A stretch of DNA of 5,024 bases from Actinomycetota bacterium (GTDB taxonomy: Bacteria > Actinomycetota > Actinomycetes > Actinomycetales > Microbacteriaceae): contig WLDR01000115.1 of NCBI GenBank assembly GCA_009704705.1, forward strand, positions 1 to 5,024. The letters run 5' to 3'. A model generated the notes under the pieces. It did no database searches, was not told the origin of the DNA, and was given only the letters and a program-made list of their open reading frames with translations. The first letter of the stretch is position 1. Every line of letters starts with the position of its first letter. Shown one piece after another: positions 1 through 5,024 of this stretch. Made by a program: the position numbers and the translations under genes.

Positions 1-117
1 ATCGCCGACCAGTTGGTCGTGCTCTCAGACGGCGGGCACATCGAACAATTCGGCACACCAGCCGAGCTCACCAAGAAGCCGGCCAGCGATTTCGTTCGAA
101 AGCTTTTGGGCGTCTAG
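1..117 (+). CDS. ABC transporter ATP-binding protein, C-terminal end (OpuCA/ProV-like), partial
   Basis: Only the last 38 codons are in the window; the gene begins upstream. The reading frame opens at base 1 and ends with TAG at 115-117. The visible peptide contains DQLVVLSDGGHIEQFGTPAEL and closes with FVRKLLGV, which is the usual end of an ABC ATPase domain just after the H-loop region (D-x-x-x-V/L-x-x-G-x-I-x-Q-x-G-T-P). From its neighbours it should energise import of a quaternary amine such as glycine betaine, choline or carnitine by the two permeases that follow. The protein stops directly after the ABC domain. The pair of CBS domains that many OpuCA/ProV proteins carry as an ionic-strength sensor is therefore absent. 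The Walker A, Walker B and signature motifs lie outside the window. The family call is secure, the substrate is not. Confidence 0.85.
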   Translation: MADQLVVLSDGGHIEQFGTPAELTKKPASDFVRKLLGV

Positions 118-758
118 TGGAGTGGTTCATTGCCAACTGGAGCTTCATTGCGGGGCTCGCGTGGACCCACCTGAGCATCTCGATTCCGCCGATCATCCTC
201 GGTTCGGTGATTGCGATTGTGATGGCTCGGGTTATTCCGACACGGTTCGTCACGCCCACGCGCACAATCTTGGGGGCGATTTACGCGATTCCGTCGCTCG
301 CGTTGTTCGTCGTGCTTCCCGCGGTTCTCGGAACCAAGTTCATCGGGCCGACGAACGTGATCATCGCGCTCACGATCTACGCCATCACCTCGATGTACTT
401 TTCGGCACGGGATGCGTTCAGGCAGGTTCCCGTCGCGACGATGACGACCTCGCGCGCGCTCGGCATGAATTCTCGCCAGATGTTCGTGCACGTAGAACTC
501 CCCCTCGCCGTGCCCGGTCTCATCGCCGGCTTGCGAGTCGTGGCCGCCAGCACCATCTCGATTGCATCGATTGGCGCCGTCGTAGGCGTGCGCAATCTCG
601 GATACCTCTTTATTGACGGATTCCAGCGCAAGATTCCAGAAGAAATCATCTCGGGGCTCGTTGCCATCAGCGTCATTGCCTTAGCCCTCGATGCGGGCCT
701 CTGGTTGCTCGGGCGAGCCATGACTCCGTGGCGAAACGCGAAGGTCGCTCGTGCTTGA
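117..758 (+). CDS. ABC transporter permease, osmoprotectant type (ProW/OpuCB-like)
   Basis: This 213-residue integral membrane protein should form half of the import channel. Several hydrophobic segments are visible, roughly at residues 8-38, 49-72, 78-95, 131-157 and 177-200. The cytoplasmic coupling loop that contacts the ATPase is at about residues 108-135 and contains SRALGMNSRQMFVHVELPLA. This matches the EAA-loop pattern (G about seven residues before F, then LP), although the EAA triplet itself has diverged to TSR. YAIPSLALF near residue 56 is typical of the OpuCB/ProW family. The GTG start at 117 shares its G with the TAG stop of the ATPase gene; no strong Shine-Dalgarno is visible, so translational coupling is likely. 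Its length is normal for one-domain permeases of this family. It differs clearly from the second permease, so the channel is probably a heterodimer. Confidence 0.9.
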   Translation: MEWFIANWSFIAGLAWTHLSISIPPIILGSVIAIVMARVIPTRFVTPTRTILGAIYAIPSLALFVVLPAVLGTKFIGPTNVIIALTIYAITSMYFSARDAFRQVPVATMTTSRALGMNSRQMFVHVELPLAVPGLIAGLRVVAASTISIASIGAVVGVRNLGYLFIDGFQRKIPEEIISGLVAISVIALALDAGLWLLGRAMTPWRNAKVARA

Positions 759-1437
759 CGTTGGCGCGCTCGGCGCGTGGTTTTCTGACGCTGCAAACTG
801 GACAGGGCGATACGGGCTCGTGAACCTTTTGGGTGAACACCTGTGGCTCACCTTTGTTTCGATCGCCCTCGCCTCACTCATCGCCGTGCCGCTTGGCCTC
901 TTTATTGGGCACACCGGTCGTGGCGAAGTTTTCGTTATCGGTCTGGGTTCGCTATCTCGCGCTATCCCCACGATGGGGCTCCTCTTTGCGCTCGTGTTGC
1001 TGTTAGGTGTGGAGTTTCGAGAATTGTCTGTCGTGCTTGCCTTGGCCGTCATCGCGTTGCCACCACTCATTGCCGGCGCGTATTCGGGTGTGGCGAGCAT
1101 CCCGCCGTCAATTCGTGATTCGGCTACCGCCCAGGGCATGACCGCGTGGCAACTAGTGCGACACGTCGAACTGCCTCTGGCGAGCCCGTCGATCATCGGA
1201 GGGTTTCGCATCGCGTTCATTCAGGTGGTGTCGACCGTGGTGCTCGCACCGCTTGTGGGTCTGGGTGGTCTGGGGTTCGGAATCATCCAGGGATTGGCTC
1301 TGCGGAATTTTGCCCAAGTCACCGCGAGTTCACTCGTGATTATTGCGCTCACCATTACCGGCGAACTGCTGCTGGGTTATTGGCAGCGGCGTGCGGCGGA
1401 TAGATTGGGCATACCGACGAACTTGGAGAAACCATGA
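751..1437 (+). CDS. ABC transporter permease, osmoprotectant type (ProZ/OpuCD-like)
   Basis: This is a second permease, of 228 residues, the probable partner of the preceding one. Hydrophobic stretches lie at about residues 28-54, 61-86, 91-118, 146-176 and 190-210. The EAA-like loop is at about residues 122-145 and reads DSATAQGMTAWQLVRHVELPL, with the conserved G and the terminal ELP. The AIPTMGLLFAL segment near residue 71 and the LVGLGGLGFGI segment near residue 168 are typical of the OpuCB/OpuCD permease family. The GTG start at 751 lies inside the end of the upstream gene (8-base overlap). A GAAGG Shine-Dalgarno at 740-744, six bases away, supports this start. The stop overlaps the next start as ATGA. 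The family is clear; the transported compound cannot be read from the permease. Confidence 0.9.
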   Translation: MLDVGALGAWFSDAANWTGRYGLVNLLGEHLWLTFVSIALASLIAVPLGLFIGHTGRGEVFVIGLGSLSRAIPTMGLLFALVLLLGVEFRELSVVLALAVIALPPLIAGAYSGVASIPPSIRDSATAQGMTAWQLVRHVELPLASPSIIGGFRIAFIQVVSTVVLAPLVGLGGLGFGIIQGLALRNFAQVTASSLVIIALTITGELLLGYWQRRAADRLGIPTNLEKP

Positions 1438-2309
1438 AGCTCAAACGAGTTACCGCCATTGCGCTGAGCGCCGGATTGATGTTGGGTGTCGCCGGATGCG
1501 CATCCACCGCAACCCCCTCAGCCGACCCCATCGTGATTGGGTCGCAGGCCTACTACTCGAACGAAATCATCGCCGAAGCGTACGCACAGGTGCTCGAAGA
1601 CGCCGGCTTCTCGGTCGAGCGTCAGTTCTCGCTCGGACAGCGCGATGTGTACATGCCCGCCATCGAGGCCGGCGAAATCGACTTGTTCCCCGAGTACACC
1701 GGCAACCTGTTGCAGTACTTCGTACCCGAGGCAACCGAAACGACGGCAGCTGACGTCTACGCAGCTCTTTCTGCCGCACTGCCAGCGGGATTGAGCGCGC
1801 TGGCCATGTCGCCGGCAACCGACCAGGACTCGTACAACGTGACGGAGGAATTCGCCACGGCGAACAAGCTCACGTCGATTGCTGATCTCGCCACGCTGAA
1901 GGACCTCAAACTCGGCGGTGCGCCAGAGCTTGCCGAGCGCCCGTATGGCCCCAAGGGTCTGCTCGAGAAGTACGGCGTCACCGTGACCTTCGAAGCAACC
2001 GGCGACACGACGGTCGACTCGCTCGTCGCGGGTCAGGTCAGCCTGGCCAACGTTTACAGTGCCGACCCTCGCATTTCGCAGCTGAAGCTCGTCACGCTGA
2101 GCGATCCGCTGGGGCTGTTCTTGGCCTCGAACGTGGTGCCCATCGCATCGGACTCGGTCACGGCGGATGCCCGCGCACTGATTGATGCCGTTTCTGCCGC
2201 GATGACGCCTGCCGACCTCGTTGCACTCAACGTGCGCAGCGTCGAAGAGAAGCTCTCGGCTTCGGTAATCGCACGCGACTGGCTCGTATCGAAGGGTCTG
2301 CTCAAGTAG
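1434..2309 (+). CDS. Substrate-binding lipoprotein of the osmoprotectant ABC importer (ProX/OpuCC-like, OpuAC family)
   Basis: This 291-residue lipoprotein should capture the substrate outside the membrane and deliver it to the permease pair. A short basic n-region (MKLKR) and a hydrophobic core lead to a lipobox, VAGC, with the lipidated cysteine at residue 22. The mature part follows the OpuAC type-II binding-protein pattern. It has an opening strand PIVIGSQAYYSNEIIAEAYA, the hallmark EIDLFPEYTGNLLQYF (about 81-96), the QDSYNVT segment (131-137) at the position of the family's DxYAL motif, PELAERPYGPKGLLEKYG (164-181), and GQVSLANVYSADPRI (200-214). A GGAG at 1425-1428, five bases before the ATG, supports the start. 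The ATG overlaps the permease stop. Glycine betaine, choline, carnitine or another trimethylammonium compound (ergothioneine importers belong to the same superfamily) are possible ligands. I cannot assign the aromatic cage with certainty. Confidence 0.92.
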   Translation: MKLKRVTAIALSAGLMLGVAGCASTATPSADPIVIGSQAYYSNEIIAEAYAQVLEDAGFSVERQFSLGQRDVYMPAIEAGEIDLFPEYTGNLLQYFVPEATETTAADVYAALSAALPAGLSALAMSPATDQDSYNVTEEFATANKLTSIADLATLKDLKLGGAPELAERPYGPKGLLEKYGVTVTFEATGDTTVDSLVAGQVSLANVYSADPRISQLKLVTLSDPLGLFLASNVVPIASDSVTADARALIDAVSAAMTPADLVALNVRSVEEKLSASVIARDWLVSKGLLK

Positions 2310-2323
2310 AGCCTGAGTTCAAT

Positions 2324-2365
2324 GCACGAGGGCGAGCCACGGAAATCGTGTGCTCGCCCTCGTGC
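2324..2365. terminator. Long hairpin between convergent genes, probable bidirectional terminator
   Basis: Bases 2324-2337 (GCACGAGGGCGAGC) are the exact reverse complement of 2352-2365, giving a 14-bp GC-rich stem. After one bulged T (2351) the pairing continues for four more pairs (2338-2341 with 2347-2350), closing a five-base loop GAAAT. It lies 14 bases after the stop of the binding-protein gene and 35 bases beyond the stop of the opposing surface-protein gene, so it can serve both strands. Neither side has a strong T-run, which is common for actinobacterial terminators. The pairing was read directly; the function is inferred from position. Confidence 0.8.
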
Positions 2366-2400
2366 TGTGCCTGTTGCGGTATGTCACCGCGAGAATGGTT

Positions 2401-3123
2401 CTAACTCCGTGCCAAGCGACGGCGCGTAACCGTGACCGCGAGTGCACCGGCCATGAGCAGGCCCGCGCCGAGTGCAATCGACCCAGCTTTGACAGAAGTG
2501 TTAGTGCCGGTGTCTGCCAGCGATGAACTGTCACTCGAGGCATCTTTCACAGGCGCGTCATCCACGAAGGTAGTGAAGCTAATCCCATAGTCGGGATCAA
2601 TAGACGAGAATCGCGCCAACCGCTTGTCTGCGGGAGAAAATCCGAGGGCAAGTAGCATCCCGGTACTGCTTGATGCTGAAGAGAGCGGAAACTCCAGGGT
2701 AAAGACATAGCCTGTTCCCGCGACGACTGTTGCCGGAGTTGAGAACGCAACTGAAATTGTTCCTCCGCTCACGAGAGAGGCGGCGGGAATAACCTGCGTT
2801 GCAATCGCGGAGCCGGTGGGAAAACCAGTCACAGCATCGACGTTCCAAACCTTCACGGTTAGGTCGGCCGGAGTCGTGTATCTGATTGTTGGAACGTCTA
2901 TCGAGGTTAAACGGCCAGAGATTCCCGCAGTGAAGGTTGACCCCAGCTCTTGGCACTGGGGATCGCTCGACATGTCGATGAAGCAACTCACCGCCGCTTC
3001 ACCAGCAGCAGTAAGCGTTTGAGTCTGATCGACGACGGGTGCGGCTAAAGCAGGGGATGCCCCGGCGCAAACCAATGCGAAAGTGATCGCGAGAGCGGCC
3101 AGTGGTGCGAACTTCTTCTCCAC
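2401..3123 (-). CDS. Exported surface protein with LADTG sorting signal, beta-sandwich-like, function unknown
   Basis: This is a 240-residue protein with the layout of a cell-wall-anchored protein. A signal peptide (MEKKFAPLAALAITFALVCA) ends near ASPALA, with cleavage after about residue 27. The mature region (about 60-190) is rich in alternating beta-type segments: FTAGISGRLTSIDVP, LTVKVWNVD, ISVAFSTPATVVAGTGYVFTLEF. This resembles the jelly-roll/beta-sandwich domains common in secreted bacterial proteins, but I recognise no named family. Cys47 and Cys57 could form a disulfide. A Ser/Asp-rich linker leads to LADTG (202-206), a hydrophobic stretch (about 214-232) and a TRRRLARS tail, the order of a sortase signal. 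LAxTG motifs are associated with class E sortases. I chose the GTG at 3123 because it directly precedes the signal peptide and has a TGGA at a seven-base distance. The frame stays open upstream to an ATG at 3225, but that extension reads through a ychF remnant and would precede the signal peptide. Confidence 0.8.
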   Translation of the reverse strand: MEKKFAPLAALAITFALVCAGASPALAAPVVDQTQTLTAAGEAAVSCFIDMSSDPQCQELGSTFTAGISGRLTSIDVPTIRYTTPADLTVKVWNVDAVTGFPTGSAIATQVIPAASLVSGGTISVAFSTPATVVAGTGYVFTLEFPLSSASSSTGMLLALGFSPADKRLARFSSIDPDYGISFTTFVDDAPVKDASSDSSSLADTGTNTSVKAGSIALGAGLLMAGALAVTVTRRRLARS

Positions 3124-3155
3124 GTTGACATCCAATCTTGAGGGTAAACACTCAA

Positions 3156-3161
3156 ACCCTA
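3156..3161 (-). promoter_or_regulatory. Possible -10 element (TAGGGT) for the LADTG protein gene
   Basis: Read on the minus strand, TAGGGTTT begins 33 bases before the chosen GTG start. TAGGGT fits the actinobacterial TAnnnT -10 pattern and would give a short leader of about 25 bases. No convincing -35 hexamer is seen 16-18 bases upstream. The same eight bases occur upstream of the neighbouring LPNTG gene, which is the main reason for listing it. Confidence 0.35.
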
Positions 3162-3196
3162 CCGAACGGTGTCTGCCTGAACGTGGCTCGGCGTTG

Positions 3197-3226
3197 CTAG
3201 ACGTTGAAGCGGAACTCGACCACATC
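3197..3226 (-). pseudogene. ychF: Detached copy of the ychF 3' end (last nine codons and stop)
   Basis: On the minus strand these bases read GAT GTG GTC GAG TTC CGC TTC AAC GTC TAG, that is DVVEFRFNV-stop, the characteristic C-terminus of YchF. The intact gene at the right edge of the window ends in the same residues. The two copies differ at four third positions (GAT/GAC, TTC/TTT, AAC/AAT, GTC/GTA), all synonymous. Upstream of the Asp codon the similarity stops (EVVF instead of the intact gene's MNDG). It lies between the two surface-protein genes, in the same orientation as ychF. It has no start of its own and is best seen as a displaced gene end. By chance or not, it is in frame with the propeller gene that ends at 3251, 17 codons after its TGA. 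Confidence 0.8.
3207..3223 (-). repeat. 17-bp direct repeat core, left copy (in detached ychF tail)
   Basis: The plus-strand bases AAGCGGAACTCGACCAC are identical to 4879-4895. The two copies have the same orientation and start 1,672 bases apart, bracketing the whole propeller gene. The identity ends on both sides at third-position differences. Confidence 0.9.
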
Positions 3227-3250
3227 GAACACCACCTCCCACGAAACGAT

Positions 3251-4732
3251 TCAGCTAGTTGCTCCGGTCGCCCGACGGCGACGTGCCGCGAACAAAATCA
3301 AGCCAAGAGCCATGAAACTCAAGCCTGTGGCAAGCCACATCACATTGCCGGCCGTGCTGATGCCAGTATTCGGCAGAGATGGAGATGTCGGTCCTAAGAA
3401 GCGGCTTGCTTGAATTTCGACACCCGGACTGTATCGGTACCAGACGGCAACCGCATTGCCCTCTGAGTCGAGGCGAACTTGAGCGTCAAAGGCATCACCT
3501 TCAGGTTGAGAAATGTTCTCTGGAATCGACCATGTCGCACCTGCGTCAGTCGACACGCTGGCCTGAATGAGAACGTCGCTGCCGAGAGCCCGTTGCCAAA
3601 TTGCAATGGCACCACCTGCAGCGTTAAGGCTGACCTGTGGAGCTGATGCATCTTCACCCGGCTCCGAAAGATTCATTGGTATGGTCCACGTCGCCCCGCC
3701 ATCAACGGACTTAGCGGCTTGCACAATTTCATTACTTCCGTCGGAGCGATTCCAAACGGCGACGGCATTGCTATTTGAATCGAGGGCCAGTCGTGGCGAA
3801 GCGGCATTTGCTCCAGCATCAGAGAGATCCCCTGCCGGATTCCATGTCGCCCCAGAGTTGGCCGAGAAGCTGGCCTGGACGATGTCGTTGCTTCCGTTCG
3901 ACCTCTTCCAGACAACAACAGCCTTTCCCGAAGAATTTAGCCCCACCTGAGCGTAGGTAGCGCTTCCACCCACGGAAGAAAGGTCAACGGGTGATGACCA
4001 TGATGACCCGGTGTCGCTCGAAGAGCTCGCCTGCACAATATTGTTTGCTCCGTTGTAACGATGCCAAACCGCTACTGCGTGACCAGATTCGTCAAGTGCC
4101 ACGTCGGCGCCATACGCGTCACCGCCCGAAAGAGAAACGTTTTCTGGAATCGACCACGACCCGCCCGCGTTACTCGACTCGGCGGACTGAATGACAGAGT
4201 TGCTGCCAGCCGAATGTTGCCACACCACGACGGCATTCCCAGAGGCATCCAAAGCAAGCTCGGCATAACTCGAACTCGTGCCCGCTTGCGAAATGTCTAC
4301 CGGGGAAGACCATGTCAGTCCTGAATCATTCGACGAGCTTGACTGGATGATGTTGTAACTGCCGTCCAATCGATGCCACACTACAACCGCTTGTCCGGCG
4401 GCATTGAGACTTACCCGCTGACCATAGGCGTCCCCACCCGGCGCTGAGAGCGACGCTGGCGTCGACCAAGTCAATCCTCCATCCTGAGACGAGCTAACCA
4501 TAGTGGTGGCGTCAAAGCTGTACCACGTCACAACAACGTGACCAGAGTCGTTCGACGCGACCTGTTGGCCAAATCCTCCTGCGCCTAGCGCCGACACATT
4601 AGTTGGTGTGGACCACGTACCCGTCGAGGCAACGGCGGGCGACGCGCCAACACCGAACAACGCCAAACCAAAACCCAACACACCCGCCAACATGCCAGCA
4701 ACGCGGGCAAGCCGCGAACGTTTTGCAGTCAT
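3251..4732 (-). CDS. LPXTG-type surface protein with eight Asp-box (BNR-like) repeats, probable beta-propeller
   Basis: This is a 493-residue exported protein. The signal peptide covers residues 1-35 and ends ASPAVA before STGTW. Residues 40 to about 443 consist of eight consecutive units, each opening with W-S-x-P and containing a central hydrophobic strand ending in W (AVAVWxR) and then (I/V)QAS. Units 2-7 are exactly 52 residues each. The unit junctions carry seven Asp-box-like turns, such as SQDGGLTW, SNDSGLTW, SVDGGATW and STDAGATW; two have Asn for Asp. Unit length and Asp boxes fit blades of a sialidase-like beta-propeller. I see no FRIP motif or arginine triad, so sialidase activity is not supported; glycan or protein binding is more likely. 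The C-terminus has LPNTG (453-457), a hydrophobic span (about 463-482) and RRRR, a sortase anchoring signal. I chose the ATG at 4732 for its signal peptide and AAGGG at nine bases; an in-frame GTG at 4774 would add 14 unlike residues. Confidence 0.85.
   Translation of the reverse strand: MTAKRSRLARVAGMLAGVLGFGLALFGVGASPAVASTGTWSTPTNVSALGAGGFGQQVASNDSGHVVVTWYSFDATTMVSSSQDGGLTWSTPASLSAPGGDAYGQRVSLNAAGQAVVVWHRLDGSYNIIQSSSSNDSGLTWSSPVDISQAGTSSSYAELALDASGNAVVVWQHSAGSNSVIQSAESSNAGGSWSIPENVSLSGGDAYGADVALDESGHAVAVWHRYNGANNIVQASSSSDTGSSWSSPVDLSSVGGSATYAQVGLNSSGKAVVVWKRSNGSNDIVQASFSANSGATWNPAGDLSDAGANAASPRLALDSNSNAVAVWNRSDGSNEIVQAAKSVDGGATWTIPMNLSEPGEDASAPQVSLNAAGGAIAIWQRALGSDVLIQASVSTDAGATWSIPENISQPEGDAFDAQVRLDSEGNAVAVWYRYSPGVEIQASRFLGPTSPSLPNTGISTAGNVMWLATGLSFMALGLILFAARRRRATGATS
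3404..4615 (-). repeat. Eight tandem units of about 156 bp encoding propeller blades
   Basis: The units begin at Trp codons for residues 40, 89, 141, 193, 245, 297, 349 and 401. Unit 1 is 49 residues, units 2-7 are 52 each, and unit 8 runs into the C-terminal linker and lacks the closing Asp box. The consensus is W-S-x-P-x-x-(L/I/V)-S, then A-x-V-x-L-(D/N)-x-x-G-x-A-V-x-V-W-x-R, then G-S-N-x-I-V-Q-A-S. At the DNA level the units have diverged considerably, with only short near-identical stretches (for example around 3518 and 4142), so this is an old amplification rather than a recent slippage array. Confidence 0.9.
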
Positions 4733-4784
4733 CGCAACGAACCCTTCAATGCCGTGTGTCCCGGACTGCCTCACCCTGCGGAAA

Positions 4785-4790
4785 ACCCTA
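4785..4790 (-). promoter_or_regulatory. Possible -10 element (TAGGGT) for the propeller gene
   Basis: On the minus strand TAGGGTTT lies 53 bases before the chosen ATG. Transcription starting about seven bases downstream would give a leader of roughly 45 bases that contains the AAGGG Shine-Dalgarno. It would leave almost no leader for the alternative GTG at 4774, which favours the ATG. No clear -35 hexamer is visible. The rest of the 136-base gap to ychF (4733-4868) shows only a five-base-pair hairpin and no convincing terminator. Confidence 0.35.
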
Positions 4791-4868
4791 GCATCAGGCT
4801 CTCGAACGCGTGGGAAAACCTCAGGCGCCCGCCACAGTCCGTGTTGCGTGGCAACTCGTTCTCAGCGG

Positions 4869-5024
4869 CTATACATTAAAGCGGAACTCGACCACGTCGC
4901 CATCGTTCATGACGTAGTCCTTGCCCTCCATGCGGGCCTTGCCCTTGGAGCGCGCCTCCGCGACCGAACCACACTCGACGAGGTCGGCGAACGAGATGAC
5001 TTCGGCCTTGATGAAGCCCTTCTC
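4869..5024 (-). CDS. ychF: YchF/OLA1-family P-loop ATPase, C-terminal part, partial
   Basis: The last 51 codons and TAG stop are present; the gene begins beyond the right edge. The peptide includes KGFIKAEVISFADLVECGS, then GKARMEGKDYVMNDGDVVEF and the terminal RFNV. This is the strongly conserved end of YchF, covering its C-terminal TGS-like domain. YchF is a cytoplasmic Obg-family nucleotide hydrolase, unusual in preferring ATP over GTP, that associates with ribosomes and is linked to translation and stress responses. The nucleotide-binding motifs are outside the window. Codons are almost all GC-ending until the final three (TTT AAT GTA), which are AT-ending and follow directly after a 17-bp stretch shared with the detached tail at 3197-3226. 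The protein end is unchanged by this, so the gene is probably functional. Confidence 0.95.
   Translation of the reverse strand, partial: EKGFIKAEVISFADLVECGSVAEARSKGKARMEGKDYVMNDGDVVEFRFNV
4879..4895 (-). repeat. 17-bp direct repeat core, right copy (inside intact ychF)
   Basis: This is identical to 3207-3223 and encodes the VVEFR part of the YchF C-terminus (with the first two bases of the following Phe codon). It is the point at which ychF codon choice switches from GC-ending to AT-ending. Confidence 0.9.

Larger units (their letters stand above)
3207..4878. mobile_element. Putative 1.67-kb insertion at the ychF 3' end (no integrase visible)
   Basis: The segment between the two 17-bp direct repeats carries the propeller surface-protein gene and its upstream region. 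The intact ychF upstream of the core is GC-ending in nearly every codon. Its last three codons after the core are AT-ending, whereas the detached copy continues with GC-ending codons. This is the pattern expected if a segment entered by crossover within the core, supplied a substitute gene end and pushed the native end to the far side. No recombinase, inverted repeat or transposase is present. It could be a remnant, an element moved in trans, or the product of homologous recombination with a foreign ychF region. The repeats are observed; the insertion event is inferred. Confidence 0.4.

Noticed and set aside
114..796. Long open frames on the minus strand opposite the first permease gene (114-491, 377-796) and other frames inside the transporter genes
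   Set aside because: They are rich in Arg/His/Asp as expected for antisense reading of GC-rich genes, show no recognisable motif, and conflict with well-supported genes.
3124..3225. N-terminal extension of the LADTG protein to an ATG at 3225
   Set aside because: The extension reads the ychF remnant out of frame (MWSSSAST...) and would place 34 hydrophilic residues ahead of a clear signal peptide. The GTG at 3123 is the sensible start.
3404..4615. CRISPR-like or noncoding tandem array
   Set aside because: The 156-bp period is in frame, codes for conserved blade residues, and the units are too diverged in DNA to be an array of identical repeats.
3251..4732. Annotation as an exo-sialidase
   Set aside because: Asp boxes are present, but no FRIP-like motif or arginine triad can be seen. 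Asp boxes alone occur in many non-enzymatic propellers.
4733..4774. GTG at 4774 as start of the propeller gene
   Set aside because: It adds 14 residues before a normal signal peptide and would lie only a few bases from the inferred transcription start. The ATG at 4732 has a better-placed AAGGG.
4831..4855. Terminator for ychF
   Set aside because: Only five-base-pair stems (GCCAC/GTGGC, or GTTGC-GTG-GCAAC) are present and no T-run follows on the minus strand. This is too weak to call.

Overview
The window looks like chromosomal DNA of a high-GC Gram-positive bacterium (Actinomycetota; a Microbacteriaceae-like organism is my inference, not proven). The evidence is GC-rich third codon positions, GTG starts, tightly overlapping genes, a lipobox lipoprotein, and two exported proteins that end in sortase-type signals (motif, hydrophobic stretch, Arg-rich tail).

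Left part (1-2309, + strand): an operon for an ABC importer of the quaternary-amine/osmoprotectant type (OpuC/ProVWX-like). It holds the last 38 codons of the ATPase, two different inner-membrane permeases and a substrate-binding lipoprotein. All three junctions overlap (TAGTG, an 8-base overlap, ATGA), so the genes are probably translationally coupled. A long perfect hairpin at 2324-2365 closes the operon and probably also stops the convergent gene from the right.

Middle and right part (2401-4732, - strand): two surface-protein genes in tandem, each with its own signal peptide and promoter-like TAGGGTTT. The one nearer the operon encodes a 240-residue beta-rich protein ending in LADTG. The other encodes a 493-residue protein made of eight about 52-residue Asp-box (BNR-like) repeats, probably a beta-propeller, ending in LPNTG. 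No sortase gene is in the window.

Right edge (4869-5024, - strand): the last 51 codons of ychF, a conserved translation-associated P-loop ATPase.

The most notable observation is that the 3' end of ychF is present twice. A second copy of its last nine codons (DVVEFRFNV-stop) lies at 3197-3226, on the far side of the propeller gene and in the same orientation. The copies share an exact 17-bp core and differ only at synonymous third positions. The three codons after the core in the intact gene are AT-ending (TTT AAT GTA), although nearly all the rest of the visible ychF is GC-ending. The detached copy has the GC-ending forms (TTC AAC GTC). This fits insertion of a roughly 1.67-kb segment carrying the propeller gene into the ychF 3' end, bringing a replacement tail and displacing the original one. 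No stretch above 300 bases lacks a gene.
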